A DNA stretch of 64,000 nucleotides from Istiophorus platypterus (GCA_016859345.1 CM029122.1:24498575-24562574), one strand, 5' to 3'; shown: positions 1 to 18,142, counted from the first letter of the stretch. The notes: generated by a model from the letters alone, not told the origin. Numbers and translations: made by a program.

Positions 1-2108
1 AAATGCTGCATACGGACTATAGTAATCAATAAAAAACTCTTATTGATTACTGACATACATGTTCTTATTGTTTGACTTACTGTACATGGAAAAGCCAATT
101 AGCCAGCCACTGGTGAATCTTGAGGCCCTCCACACATTTTCCAGTTTGTCTACTCTGTGCAGTCCGAATGCGGGTTGCTGCTGTTGTCGATGTGGCCAGG
201 AAAAAATTGTTATTATTTAGAATTTAGAATTGTTACGTTTTGCTTTAGGGTTTAGATTAACGGAACTTTTCATAGTCGTGTGCTTTCAAAGTGCATTTAC
301 AGTGGGACTATTAAGCTATCATTAGTTCTGTCTCTTCCTTTCAAAGAGAGATACATCAGTATTTTAGGTTTGTAAATTTTCTCTTACCATAAATGCTACA
401 TGTCAAATGTAAATTTTTTCTACTCACTCAGATTGCTATGATTTCACATGTATCCTAAAAAGTTATGTTGGCATGATATACAGATACATGAAGGATGACA
501 TACAGTAAAGTGGAACTTGAGAATTTGAATACATTACTCTAACATTGCACCAATAGCAGATGCATTACACATTACGAACGTTAAATCAGCAGTGTGATCT
601 AAAAGGGGGGCGTGTGTGGTTACTAATTATAAACTGAGAAACACAAGTTTGTGTGTTCAAGCAACTGAAGAAAAGATGTGCTACTCACAAGTACAGATGT
701 ATCTTTCTAGTCTGAGGATTAGAAACAGTGACCTCTAACCCTTTGGCTGCAGTTGTCCTCACATCATGGCTGAGCCCTGCTGTCCCAGCTGAAGGTCTTC
801 AATATGATAACAACACAGTGTCCAAATCCTTCTGCCCCCAAACCTACCTGATTCTTTCACTGGGCTCATCACACATCACTGTAGTTTGAGTATAGGCCCA
901 GAGATCCATAGCTGCACTCATTCATTGAAATGTGAGAGAAGTTGCCCGGGGTGTTGGGATGGGCTGTGCTTGCAGTGTTGACCTGGGTAACCTTAGTGAC
1001 CCCTAGTCCCATGTCCCCTTAATAAGTGTTGCCCTCCCCATTGGTAACAGAATGGTCAAACATTATGTCAAGGGTAATTAAGGTCCAAATGCTCCTGACC
1101 CTGATATAATCCCCTTTGAAAGGATCTCCAACTGTTTGCTGTGATTAACAAGGACTGCTGCACTGGGAGGATCTGCTGCTGGTGGGAAGGCTTTATAGGG
1201 CCCTTTTTTTATCACCACATAAAGTGGCCTCTAAGAGCTTCAGAAGATATCCACGGGTCCATGAGACAACAAGTTGGTGCTTTGAGCTGTCATTGAACAT
1301 AACCAACCAAATGGCTGGCTGGTTACAGACTTCAAAAGCTATAAAGGAGTCACTCAGGTCTGTGCCCATAAGCCATCTACTTAGATACTAACTGCAGATA
1401 TGAAGGGTTTTTCCATGGCCAATTATAAATAGATGAAAAATACAGTCACATCTAAGATGACTCTGGTGAACCAGTTTTCTCTGATTATTTTGGGAGGTTC
1501 TTTAAGCCTACAAAACTAGTTTTGATAAACTGAGTTAAAACATTTTGACGAACTGAATTCAATTAAACATGTGGAACTTTCCAAAATTTATGTATATATC
1601 ATAAATATTAATGTTGGAGCCAGTTAAAGTATTCAAAAATCCAAAAAGTAAGGATATACTCGACAAATCAGAATTATTGCCATGCTATTTAACAAACTCA
1701 GAAGAGTTGAGACTGAAAACACTAAATCGATGCTATATGCAATACTCCTATAGCAGACCCCACACCCCACCTTGCACTTGCTCACATACAAACATTGACA
1801 GCACGCACACACCACCATCCTTCCACTGTGAGTTTGAAATGACAGACTGTCCTTGCCATGTCCACTAACGGTCACTTTAATGCGCTAGAGGTCACAGGAT
1901 TAGTCTCAGGGGGCCATCTTCACAGGGCCGGAGTTTTTAATATGAATCCTACAAAGAGGTCAGTGTCCAAGGGTGGGAGGGGTGGTGGATGATGCGACTC
2001 CCCCACACATGCACTCAGGGGTCTTAGTATGGCCCCTCCACGCCCCTTACCCAACAACCATACCCCAACTCTTCACTCATCCCCTCCCACCTCCCTGTAG
2101 TCCCCCCC
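1..2108. other. Intergenic, no gene seen
   Basis: No open frame here resembles a known protein and no convincing exon with both splice sites was seen. The part from about 730 to 1330 has balanced composition and no simple repeats, unlike its AT-rich surroundings, so it could contain conserved non-coding sequence, but this cannot be judged without comparison to other fishes. Confidence 0.5.
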
Positions 2109-2125
2109 AACACACACACACGCAC

Positions 2126-2183
<58 letters not shown>
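2109..2183. repeat. (CA)n microsatellite
   Basis: Dinucleotide CA tract with a few CG-containing interruptions at its left end. It creates spurious Thr/His and Cys/Val open frames on both strands that are not genes. Confidence 0.95.
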
Positions 2184-5880
<3,697 letters not shown>

Positions 5881-8800
5881 CTGCCTCATCTAAGTTTAGG
5901 GGTCAAATTTTAAGCATGACATTTCTCATGGGCTTTGGACACAGAAGTTATTATTCTTCTATTGCGACACTACTGTGACCATGCTCATCTATTACAAAGT
6001 TTATAGTATACCAGAAAAAAAAATTCCCACCGAGAAAGCAAGGTGTTGCTTGAGTGTGTTCCAGTTGATTTCTCTGTTTAAATGACAGGCCCTAATGTTT
6101 GGGTTTGAATTGTAATTTTGTAATGGCTGTTTACATAGCTTTACGGCTGGCATAGAGACAGAGTGAGCAAGCTGAGAAAAACCTTGCACACTGCCCTTTA
6201 GCTGGATGTAACAGTTTACACACTCATCTATACATTCAGCAGCGCAAGAATTTTAAGTGCTAGTGCTGATATTGTAAATTACTCTTACTGTTGCTTTATT
6301 AGACATCTTTAGACAAAGTATTATGTTTAGTTCAGGGATTTTCCTCTGTTGCACACAAAGTGTAACAGTTATTCCCGCATTTCAAGTGAAGATAAACATG
6401 TTGTAAAACTGACTTTAATTTAAAAAATGACCTTAACTAACTAGACAGAAACAAATATGTTCCTGTCCCACAACAGATCTTTACTGTGAAACCACACCAC
6501 ACAGAGACCCGCATCTCTGAAAAAATGCTACAGATTATATATTTTTATTACCGATGTGTTATACTAAATAACATCCATGACATGTACATTAATCTGCTAT
6601 GTTACAACAAGGATTGACTTAGGTTACCTTCACCCTTCGTCGTCATGCTCATTGGGTCCAGAGTAAGGACAGAAATATTATGTTGTTGCCTTTTGGGTCT
6701 AGTCTGGTTGTGTATTTAGACTTACGAAGAAATCAAGAGGAGCAAACACTAATTTATACAGATTGACAGGTCAGTCATTAATTGGACAGTTTGGTGACTG
6801 TCATCCTGTATCACCAGTACTACATGGACCAACTGTGGGACCACTATGTCACACATTTTTGAATGGGCTTGATGGACTGCTAAAGTACACAGCAGCTGTG
6901 GTTTTACCTGTTTTGGACTGTCTGATACATCAGGGAAAATCCCATTACTCGTATTCATATTTCCATGTTATCAAACAATTTGCATCAATTTCTGAATAGA
7001 TTACAATCAGCACATATCTCTGACCTCAAATCTCCAGTTCCAGTCCCATGACACAGAGAATGATATCTCTTCAGTTATATTAAACTGTTCCAATATATTC
7101 AGACCACTAACCGTCCATTTAAAACAAGAACCAAGGACATGGTAACTGATAATTACCCAGCAAGCAGCCTTTCCACCCATTTCTGCCATGATGCTCCCAT
7201 CAAAGGTTTGGGCATTTATTTCAATAATATGCATTTAGTTTGATAATATGACTCTGCTCAAATCTGAGCAATATTGACATAGACTTTCCCTGAGCTCACA
7301 AACCTCCTGCAATACACAGACATTAAATAAATGAATTGCAGGAGTTACATTTCTAGGAAAGCGGCAGCAGAGCACAAGTGAGGACTGCCTATTGTGAGAG
7401 ACAGGTAGTGAACATACATGATTGAAGGGTGAATGGGACATGATCTTAAAATAATCACTGTGCCTGCCTGAACTACTGTGTAGCTCAATTTTTCTTTTTT
7501 TTTTTTTTTTTTATGAGTGCCCTTCATTCAATACACAGGAAACTGTATTGCAGTGACATAATACACATTCGTGCCAATCGTTTTAAATCATTCAGCAGGT
7601 GAAGGTAACATGCCAAGATTTAATATGTATTTGTATAATACTTTTTAAGATATTTTTCTATTTTTTTCCCTTTTGATAGAGGCAGGCTTTGTCCCCAAAA
7701 TTGAAGTATCATACAGTGTTATTCAGCTGACTGACTCTCAACCCTACAGATAACAACCTTGTGAGTGTTTGGATCCATATATTGCCTGTTCTGCTTTGTT
7801 TTTTGATAAGGCCTGACAAAGATCTCTGTTTAACTTAACACTGATCTATAAAATTTGCTGCGAACTATCTGTGCGGTATTTAGACCTTGGTTCAAGTCTT
7901 GCCTTCAATTCCTTTGTACACACACACTTTGTACACACACACACACCTTTGTACACACACACACACACACATCTGCGATGCGTGTGTGTGCGTGTGTGCG
8001 ACTTTAAGGACCATATAGGTCACTTGTCCTTACTCTCTACTCCTTAAAAAGAGCCCCTATAGATGCAGGTGTACTGAAGATTCATCGTTATGCTTACAGA
8101 AATAAACACATTGTCAAGCTTATGAAATGGTCATGGTTTAACTAATTGGTTAAGTTTAGGGAAATATTATGATTTGAGTTAAAGTAAGTACTTCCTTAAG
8201 GTTAGAGGACCTCAGTTGTAATAGTTAGAATAATAATGCATAGTCATAGATAAAACTGATAATATTGGCACTTTTCACAACCCTCTTTTTTTGGCTCCTA
8301 CACAGTAAAATCAAATGGGGGTGGAGCACTCTGGTTTGTGAATTTATCTATTATTGTGTATTGTGACTGACATCATTGGTCTGGTTTTAATATTTTGATC
8401 AAATATCAATGAATGATACACCCTTTCACTGAGTTTGTAGATGTTCCTCTGCAGGAGTTTAATGGCACTCAAAGGACTATTTCAACATTTTAGGAAATGC
8501 TTATTTGTCTTCTCTCTGAAAGGGAGAACACTGATCTCAATCTCATGTCTGTGGGGTAAGTACAGAGCTGGAGTCAGGACGTGGTTAGCCAAGATAGGGA
8601 AACAGATATAGCGCATTGTGTAAATAAGCTTTAGAGTTGTAAGGAGGAATATATTTTTACTTTGGACTGTGTCAAAGTGCTGTCTGAAATGCTCGCCAAG
8701 TGTTTAGAAGGGCAGATGTGGCACAAACAAATGTTACTTCAGTGGAATTGATGTTCATATTAACTTTAACAGTCTTTAACAAGCTCCTTAAGCTTGTGCA

Positions 8801-10174
8801 ACACAAGCACACTGGTGAATCAGCGGAAGCAAAATATAAAAGTAATATAAATAATTACATTAATATATAAGAATTATTTTCAACACAAGTGTCAGAAGAG
8901 TGACAGCCAAAAATATCAGAATAACTAAAAACTAAAGGTATCTTTTCTGACCTTTCTCATGCTGCACTGCTGACATCACGTAGCTCACCGTGTCATTGTA
9001 TAATAGCATGAAACAGTTTATCACTTATGCCATCACATAAGACCTCCCAATGGGAGTCACAGTACTTTTTTACAATCAGAGTGTGTCGGTCCATACTTGA
9101 AATTTATTCCTCATCCCCCCAGGAGAGATTATACACATGTAGCCCAATCCACCATCAAGCTTGAGTGCAGGTGTGTGACCACATGTCCCATGTCTCAGGA
9201 CATGCACATCTTTCCTCCATGCTTCCCCCAACTTAGTGTCTGTCTAGTTTCCTTATCAGATCCCCATGGAACAGATTTGTACCTGTCTATTATTCAGCAA
9301 GATTACAGGGTCCTCCCTGCTGATCCCAGTAAAGCCTTAACTGGACGTCACCTGCTATCAGGCTGCAGGAGCCTCAGGATGATGCTTCAAGAGGACAGCT
9401 GTCACAACAATCATAAACACTGCAGGGAAACGTGTCAGTCCGTAACCCCATGCTGATTCGATTTTAGCCATGTATTAGCATGAAGGTGGGTGATTTACTG
9501 CAGTTAAGGGGATGAATGGAGCAAAGTATGTGTACACTGGTTGCCTTTATGTATGTGTGCCTTTCCACCCTAAATTTAAAAAATAAAAATAAAAAAGTTG
9601 TGTTTATTTGAAGATTTGAAATGATAAATTCTTAAGTATTACTCTATTACACAAATATCTGTTGTCTTCATGTCACATATGTCATTATAGTTTTTATGTT
9701 TGCTCTTCTAAACATCTGATTTCAGGTAGGTGGTTGCAAGCAAATGTTCTTAAGCACATGAAATGTAATTATTTGCTAGAAAGTTAAGATTATTGACTGA
9801 AAAAATTCAAGGAAAAAGGAAACTGTTTTTACCAAACAAACAGCAGTATTGATCCTTTATTCAAAAACAAATGATATAACAACATAAAAGATATTTATGT
9901 TTTTCTGAAAAGAAATCACTTACTCTTATGATAGCAATTATTGTCTTCTCTATCTATGTCTGTGCACGTAGATAGAGAGCATGTGATTTTGCATGTGATT
10001 TTGTCACAGACCAATTCACATCTGGAATCTTATACCAACAGTCAATATTGGTTCATCTTAACCATGAAAATAAGGTTTTCCAAACCTTTACTGCGGGATG
10101 TTTCAGTTTGAGCTTGACTGTTACCATAAATGCTCATCTTTGATGTTAACATTGGGTAATCTGCACCAAAATTA
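5881..10174. other. Intergenic with short repeat fragments
   Basis: No gene recognised. It contains a CA-rich patch at 7918-7992 and a fragment at about 8095-8230 with the 'ggttaagtttagggaaatat' motif. That motif recurs in related form near 21.5 kb and in reverse near 27.7 kb, so this is probably an old dispersed element. The rest is AT-rich unique sequence. Confidence 0.45.
8095..8230. repeat. Dispersed repeat fragment ('gttaagtttaggg' family)
   Basis: Contains the words 'catggtttaa', 'ggttaagtttagggaaatat' and 'ttaaagtaagtacttcctta'. Closely similar wording is present at about 21488-21600. Sequences of this style are common in fish genomes, where I recall them as parts of non-autonomous DNA elements. 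The exact family is not known from this sequence. Confidence 0.4.
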
Positions 10175-10515
10175 AACAGGTTTATGCCTGGCCCATGCCT
10201 CATTCCTTCAACAAGTTTGGTACAAATTGGTTAAGTAATTTTTGCGTAATCCTGCTGACGAACAAACTAGAAGAGTGTGTGCACCTCCACCGAAGCCAGT
10301 GTCAAATAATATACACCAGGCTTCAGAGAAAAAAAAAAATTAAATTGATGGTAAATGATCCCGATCTGCCCCAAAATTTAATTGCGATGCCCCACCCCTC
10401 CACCAAATTCAGTGAAAATCAGTTCAGTACTTTTTGCATAATCCCGGTGAGAGACAAACCAACAAACAAACAAACAAACAAAAAGACAGAGATGAAAACT
10501 TATTTTCCTTGGAAG
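10175..10515. repeat. Dispersed repeat, two partial units in tandem
   Basis: Two related units, about 10187-10275 and 10375-10470. Each has a 'atgcc(t/c)ca...cc(t/a)(t/c)caacaa(g/a)tt' start followed by 'ttttttgc(g/a)taatcc(t/c)g' and then 'gacaaac'. The second runs into an AAAC-rich tract. This is typical of the 3' part of a dispersed fish repeat ending in a short tandem tail. The 108-residue and 132-residue open frames over it are not genes. Confidence 0.5.
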
Positions 10516-12139
10516 AGCTAATGAATAGTGTAAGGGACTTAAATTTGAAATTAACAACTTGGCCTGTGCATTAATTGTAGAGACTGGTGCAGAACTTGTT
10601 GGCATGACTTTTTGGCTGAAGATGCAAGGAAGAAGTAAACCTCCCTGTGGGGAGTGAAAGAATTGCTCTGGCAATTTCAATGTTGTCTTAATTCCTGACA
10701 TTTGTTTTTCGCAAAAACCTCTCTTTGAATATAGAAAATAATTTATCAAACTAGTGCTGCTAGGAAAGTTAGCCAAGCCTCCCCCAGCCTTTTCTTGTGT
10801 AAAAGTGAAATGTTAAATACCTCAATAAAAGCAGAACATTAATTTCACATTTTTGTAACTTGTCCTCTTATGTTGTCAAGGACAGCTACTTCTTCATCCT
10901 GTATATCAATGATATACTCACTCTCTCCTATCCAGCTCTTGGAGGTGGTCCAATTAGCTTTTTCAAACTGTCAATTCACATTTTGTGACATGAGTGTTTC
11001 TCAGTCTTTTTGAGTGTGATGACTTTGGGAGTCACTTCCAAGTCATCTTCACTCAGAGAATTTATTTCAATCGCAAGCCATCAGAACCACCTGTTTGTAA
11101 AACTAGGTTTACTTATTACTTTTATGGCTGACTACCCTAAAAAAAAAGACATTATAAACATGAATACATTTGCCAGCCTAGAAACAGTAAGACTACAAAC
11201 AACCCTTAATCCAACATTTTCTCAATTTAAGAAAGTTAAGATGTTAAGACTAGAGATAATGAGAAGATTGAGAATGGATTTCTCCTAAAACAGTTCACTA
11301 TGGACTCACAACCTTAGAGAGGTATCTTGGTGAACTGAACCGCAGGCAGCCTTTCCTTGTGAAACACTCAAACATCACTTAACAGCCCTCACATGTCATT
11401 CATGTGCACACTGAAAAAACAACCATCGATTAGTGGATTCAGGTGCACTAATTCAAGCGTAGAACAATGCGGGTACTTGAGTGATAATAGCCACTGATCT
11501 TCAAAGTAGCCCAACAGTTTGAATCCTCAGTCTGTACTTTGCCTGTGTCACAACACAGAGAGGCATTCTGGGCAAAGTGAGGACTCCCAGCTGGATCTGA
11601 CAACCTGTAGAATCAAGACAAAACCCATTAGAAGGGGATGAAAGAGGGGTTTAATCCCTTCCACTGAATATTCGTTGACAACACATACAAGGGTCTAAAG
11701 TGAGTGTCAGATGTGGGTAATGAGGGCAGGTTATTATTTTGCCCTCTACCTAGGTAGTTCTTCATACACAAACATTGTCCATACATTTTAGAGCTCAACT
11801 TTTGGATCTAAATAGCACAGGGTAGAGAGGACATCGATATGAAAGATCTATGCAGCTAAGTGGGTGGTGCATGATGTTAGATGATGATGTTTGTAAAAAT
11901 TGCAACATAAAGTAATAAAGATTATTCATCGCACAGTTTTGAAGTCGATGGGCACGTTCAATTTGTAAAATATGTTGAGTCATGCTTAAAGCCCTGATTC
12001 TTTAATACTAAACTATACATTATTAATAGTTATTAATAGTCCAAGATGTAATAGTATCAATGATATATAGTTTATAATACATAGTCACATGACACCTCGA
12101 CTGAAAGAGAAGCAAAACAATTAAGAAATTATGCAGTTT
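10516..12139. other. Intergenic, no gene seen
   Basis: Mixed unique sequence. Open frames are short and do not resemble known proteins. No RNA gene or mobile element recognised. Confidence 0.45.
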
Positions 12140-12480
12140 GTGGTTGTTGTGCATCTCTATGTAGTTGTTTTTTTGTCTCTTTGTTGTTTTGTGACTCTTT
12201 GTGGTCATTTTTCATGTCTGTGATCAGTTCATGTCTTTTGTGGTCTTTAAGAATCTCCTTGTAGTCATTTTTGTCTCTGTGATTGTTTTATGTCTCATCA
12301 TAACCTATTTATAACTGTTGTTTTTTTTCTTTGTCATTTTCTAATAATTTTTGGTCTTTGTAGAGATTTTGCATCATTTTTGTGGACCTTTTATTTCTTT
12401 TCTTGATCATTTTGTAGTTCTTTGTGATAGTTTTGTGCATATTTATGGTTGTTTTGAGTTTTTCTTTAGTCATTGGATTT
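12140..12480. repeat. Degenerate minisatellite, about 20-26 bp period
   Basis: Diverged tandem copies built around 'tttgtg(g/t)t', 'tcatttttg' and 'tgtctctttgt' motifs, giving a T/G-rich plus strand with hardly any C outside TCT/TCA words. The short Phe/Leu-rich frame on one strand and Lys/Asn-rich frame on the other are consequences of this repeat. Confidence 0.55.
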
Positions 12481-15400
12481 ACTTTATGACAAGAGAGTTT
12501 AGCAGTCAATTCACACAGAGGGCCTGGTCAAGTGGTACAGCACTTTTTTTTTTTTACAAAAGTGCTAGGGAAATAAAGTTTTAACACAAATTGTTGAGGT
12601 CAGTCATTGTATGTCTGTCTCTTTCACGTTCTTTTCTCTCTGTCTCACTTCCGCCAGTTTTCACAGCTGTCCTCTCTTTAGATTTCCTTTGAGGATGACA
12701 TTCCATATGTCTTGTTATTGCTGTCAACTTAGATTTCCACAAATATAAAAAGAGACTTTGCACTGAACCAGAAGTGAAACCAGTTCAGTTTTCATCATAG
12801 AATATTGTTTTCATACACTTGAGAAATTATATAAGCTCTAAATATTAGTTTTATTGCTAGTTGTAGCATTTCACAGTTGGCTGCTCATCCGCTCCCTTAA
12901 GGCTTGTAAGAAACACTCTGATGTTTTTCAGCCTATCGCTGCTCAACATGCAGTGATCCTGCCTTTCATTTGAAGGCAGGGAAACCTCAGCAGACAAAAG
13001 CTTGATTGATGACCTGCTCTTATTGATACAGTCCCTCACATGTGGTTTGGCCATTGTAGCACATGTGGTTAACCAATAAGGAACAGATCTAGGTTTAGAT
13101 CAGAAGAGGACATGTAGATTATAGGCTTAGGTTTCTGTTCTAATTCAACTCACTACATTGTCATTGGCTGGTAAAATGAGTCCAAAGGGCAGTTACATTT
13201 TTCAAACTGTCATTATTGTACCCTAGAGGTTTTTAAATAGGTTTTCTATCATGTTTCATTTTTCCAATAGCAAGAGCTATATGCATTTGCACATAAGCAG
13301 TAAGAAAAGATATTGTGTTAAATGACAGTTTCAATTTATGATAAATTGATATTTACTTACAAAGTTTTAGCCATCTGACTTTTTGGTAATGATAAAATCT
13401 AGGCCAAGTTAATAGATTTTTTTTCACTTTTTCACTGACATTTTGACATGTCATAACAGGAAAGTACAGAAAGGTACAAGTGTATTTGATAACATTAGAG
13501 GTGGTTGCATTCCAGCTTTCCCAGAGAAAGTTATGGTTTTGTTTTCAGCAGCTCCCTGGAGGAGCTTACTGGGACACCAAATGTAATTTATTCATAGGTA
13601 ACCAGTACTTTTCCTGCTAGGACAAGTCAAAATGTCTGGTTTGACAAAAGTGTATTGGTGAGATCTGGGAATGCAGCTACATTGATAAAAGAGGGAGGAC
13701 ATGTCAAGAAACACATGCACTTAGATAATCAGACAGGTTTGAAACAACCTGCAAACTTATGTGGAAGGAAACCGTTAAAATTCCTACCCAAACTTTCAAA
13801 GTTTATCTGCATCTATTAAAAGAACTGGATACCATGTTCCACCTCATTCAATCCAATGAAAGGTGCTTAATGTGTGTATATGCAGAAAATGGCTTTCAGG
13901 CTATCTCAAACTTCTGCATTTTTGAGTCAGCAGAGCATATGTCTTGAGACCCTCTCTGTCTCTGTCTTTGTTGAGACAAAGGATTTCCTGTCAGTGCCCT
14001 CTTTACATGAATGAGATGAATATAATTTATTGATGCCCCTCTTAAGAGTTTTCAAATTTTACTAAGGCTAATTAATTAACGTCTGATATAACATAGTTGG
14101 GGTATTTTGGGGTGTTTTGGGGTGTTTCTGATGCTAAGAAAATGTATTTATCCTTTCACAGTCTTCCTTTTGTAATGACTTCGTATGGTAAAAGGTCTTC
14201 TTGGGCCAGTGTGCATTGTGGGTCATGGATCAATAGGCCAAAATCTCACAGCCCAGCAGTGTTTACAGGTCTTGCAGTCCATTGACCAATTTTCTTATTC
14301 CTACGTTTGTGCAAACAGTTTTCTTTTGCATTGAGGACTAATAATAACCAGTTTTAGATAATTTGGTGAGACTGATTGCCTGACTGCTTGTGTTTCCTAG
14401 TTTTAGCAATGTCATCTTACTTCCCATACCTCAACAATTTCTTTGGTGAATGCAGTGCTATCATATATGATAGAAATGACTACCAAAAATGACTCAAGTT
14501 GTACTAAAAGGAGGAAAATTAGAACAAACAGGATAAAGAACACTAGACTAAAACACAATTGTGCTACAACCTGAAATTACAACATGTCTTCAGATGCAGT
14601 TTTTCCTCCAGTATTAGTGAAAACTATTCAGGGTTGACTGGCTTAAAGAGATGTAAACCATGGAATTTTAATAATTAGCAGAGCAATGTCTTTCTCTGTC
14701 CTATTTAATGGCTAAACATTGTCATACTATGGTCCCCTTGTATGTGATTCCACGATGACATTGCATTATTGTGTTCACCATAACTATTTAATATAGCCAT
14801 GCAAAGATACATTTTTTTCTCCAAACACTAGAGAGTCAGTTTTCACACCCACATGCATGACTTTTGCTCACAACCAAGCTTGTTGCCACTTTCATGGCTA
14901 TTTTCTGTCACCACCTTTCTGGGACTGGCATAGGAAGACATCGTCCCCATTCTAAATGTGCCTACAAAGCTGATGTTTTTGCATTCGGGGAAATAGATGT
15001 CATGGAGTATAACACTAGACCTACTGTACATGTATTTGAGTCACTGAAAAAAGTTCAAGATAGGAGGACAATTCAGAGGTCTGAAACCAACAAAGAAAAG
15101 TTTTCCGAGAAAAGTGAATAGACAATGCCTTGGGGAGGACAGTATGTAAAGTGAGTTGTCCAGTTATCACAAGATTAGCATTTAAGTCCTTGGATCCAAC
15201 TGTCCACTTGTCATTGTGCCACTGAGCAATACACTTACCCCCAAGTTAGGGACATTGGGGAGGATGGCTATGTAAGTGGAGCCTATTTATCACTTTACAT
15301 ACCATAAAAAAGACCTCAAAGGAAGCGTTATTTGCCAGGTGCCGAATGCTAATTAGAATGCAAAAAGCCTAAAAATGATAACTCTGGTCACAGATTTGGA

Positions 15401-17387
15401 ATTGCCCGCTTATATGGAATGAGGGAAAAGCCTGTGAATTGACAAGGCCTTGCAGTCATGACTCAGCTGATGTAGAATGTTGGTTCTTCGCTCTGTTTCT
15501 GACTCATCATTGATATTAGATCTCCACAATAAATTATTTGTAATAGTTGTCTGGATAATGACAATATTAAACGTGCTCAGTCACATTTGGGAGACTAATA
15601 GCAGACTGTATTTATAAGACTGTAGGTTAAAAGGTTGGACAAAGAGTTCATTTGTTGAAAATGAATGACGGATTATTAATAGTAAAAAGTTATATTAACA
15701 GTTTTAGAAATAAGGTTTGAACATATAATAGAGACCCAATTCAGAAAGCAATGCAGAGACAATTTATGTTGCATTCACATTGGTTTTGGCACAATGAACT
15801 GGGTTATTAGCATTGTCTGATTTAGGTAACAAGCATGATAGTTAACTTGCCCTGACAAGGGAGACATCCTCTTTTGTCTGTACATGGTAGGAGGTAGTTT
15901 GGGTAAATACATTGTGCTTTCTTAGGATAACGATGTCTTGATTATCTGCCAAACAATCAGGTAGTAAGCCAGGTGCTTGATTCTTGTGGTTGACAGGACA
16001 AGGATGGGCGGCAACCATATCTGCCATGTATGTGTGTGTATGAGCATGTTTTTGAACCTGATGCGTTACTGACAGCAGCAGGCCCTGGTTCAGCAGTGAG
16101 CCATTGTTTTCCTTGGCAGAGATTAGAGGCCCCCAGGGGCCCATGCCACAAAGGGGGCTCTGTTACCCACTCAAGAGTTTTATTGTATCCCAAATTACCC
16201 CCGTGGAGAGGGGAATAAACAGCATGGCAAATATCGAGCATGCATAATGTCAATGAGCAAAATGACAGCTGCTTAGTCCAGAAATTTTGCAGGCTTCACC
16301 AATGCTCTTCTGCATTTGATGATCAGTGCCTCTCCCCATTTAAACAATTTTGGGTTGCATATATATTTATTTTTAATCTCTAGCAAACGTAATTTGAATG
16401 TGTGAATAATCATTTTATTTTTAGATCTTCATCAGTGCATGTAAAATGTAAACTTTTGCTTTGTTTCCACTTTGGTTCTTGTTGGATCATCTAATTTTGT
16501 CAAAATGTAATAAAGAAACAATGTTGCTTTGAGTGGCTTTACTCCATCTTCAAAGCATCATCTTTTTCATCTAAAACATGGGTAGAACGTTACATCCCCA
16601 AATTCCTCTCAGACAGCTCAGACCTCTTGAAAAGACAAATGGGGTCATGTCTACAAAGAAGAATAATCTTCTTTTCTCCACAGTCTACAAACAGGCCTGT
16701 CAATTGGCTTCATTGTCAACATCCTAGGGACTGGTTTTTAAAGTGTCAAGATCAAAAGGCTTGACAGACAAAGCACGCTTTTTATTATTGCAGTGGCAAC
16801 CCATAAGCTTTTAATGTTTGAAATTACAGTAATTAAGTACAAGCTGTACAAGCCTTGGATCTTGATGGAGGCTTTGAGGAGTTAACCACAAATAAAAAAA
16901 AAAAACAAAAAAACAAAACAAGCTCATAGCTGAGATAAATATGAGCCCTTTGTACTGTTAAGCAGTGCACAGAGCTCGCCTGTGGTGCCTCTTATCGTTC
17001 CAGGCAGCATGGGATTGATCATATTTAAAGAGATGATGGCTTTGGTTTTAGAATGAAGGAAGAGGAGGGGGGGATCAGAAAATGGAAAGAATATGATAAT
17101 GAATGAGTAGGCAGCAGAAAGATTTTAAAGAACAGAGTAACAGTGGGAGGAATAAAAGTGAAAGTGCTCAAATAAAGAGGAGATGATGAAACATTCAAAA
17201 AACATGCAATTGGGTATTTGATAGCAATCGTTCTGGAATAGCCTGAATGAGTTCCATCTAGACTTTAATAGCAATTTAAAAAAAAAAACAAACAGTTTGA
17301 GACTCAAAGAAAAGATTTTCAGATCAGCAATCTGAAATCCTGTCAAGGTCACATATTTATTCTGCAGTTTTCACAGTGTTGCTCATT
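12481..17387. other. Intergenic, no gene seen
   Basis: No coding exon recognised. Two stretches differ from the AT-rich background. About 15120-15300 has the 'cctgagcaa(t/g)acacttaccccc' style of wording found in dispersed fish repeats. About 15840-16260 is repeat-free and balanced in composition. The 62-100 residue open frames overlap on both strands and match no family I know. Confidence 0.45.
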
Positions 17388-17603
17388 ATTCAATTCAATT
17401 CAATTCAATTTCATTTATATAGCACCATATCATAACAGACGTTATCTCAGGGCACTTTACATATAGAGCAGGTCTTGACAACGCTCCTTATAGTTATTAT
17501 TTACGGAGACCCAGCATTTCTCCCATGAGCAGCACTTGTCGACAGCGGCAACGAAAAACTCCCTTTTAATATGTAGAAACGTTGAAAAGATCCAGGCTTA
17601 TGG

Positions 17604-17735
17604 TGGGGGGGGGGGGTATCTGCCTCGTCCGGCTGGGTTGAGAGAGAAAGATAGAGAGAGGGAGACAGAGAGAGACAGAGAGAGAGAGAGCAAGAGACAG
17701 GGGGGGGGGGGGGCAGGAGGGAGGAGAGAGAGCAT
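17604..17735. repeat. G runs and (GA)n tract in LINE 3' UTR
   Basis: Two poly-G runs (about 17604-17616 and 17701-17713) flank a purine-only GA/GACA tract. It belongs to the LINE 3' untranslated region and produces false Arg/Glu and Ser/Leu open frames. Confidence 0.85.
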
Positions 17736-18142
17736 AACATAATAATGAGACCAATAGCTATATTAACTATAGTTATACTAACAGGGCTAATAATATTACT
17801 AACAGGACTAAATGAAATGGTAACAGTAGTAATCATAATAATTAAAGAAGTAGATGTTGATCAGGCTCATGGAGCAGTAGATGATCTGCAACTATTGATC
17901 CAGACTCAGGAGCATCAGAAAAAAACTGCAGAAAGTGACGAGAGGAAGAGGAGAGACGAGGAAGCACAAAACTGCAGGAGAGAGGAAGGACAGTTAGTAA
18001 CGAGCATTTTTGAGGTGTTGATGTGCACAGGGAGAGAGGAGGAGGTGGAAAGGTGAGCTCGGTGCATCATGGGAAGTCCCCTGGCAGTCTAGGCCTGTAG
18101 CAGTATAGTGAGGGGAGGGCTCAAGCTAATGCTGAGCCAGTT

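Noticed and set aside
10195..10776. Open frames of 108 and 132 residues
   Set aside because: They overlap a dispersed repeat with an AAAC tail and have no similarity to a protein.
14094..14130. Possible G-quadruplex from spaced GGGG runs
   Set aside because: Only three G runs with loops are present, so a stable intramolecular four-run structure is not supported.
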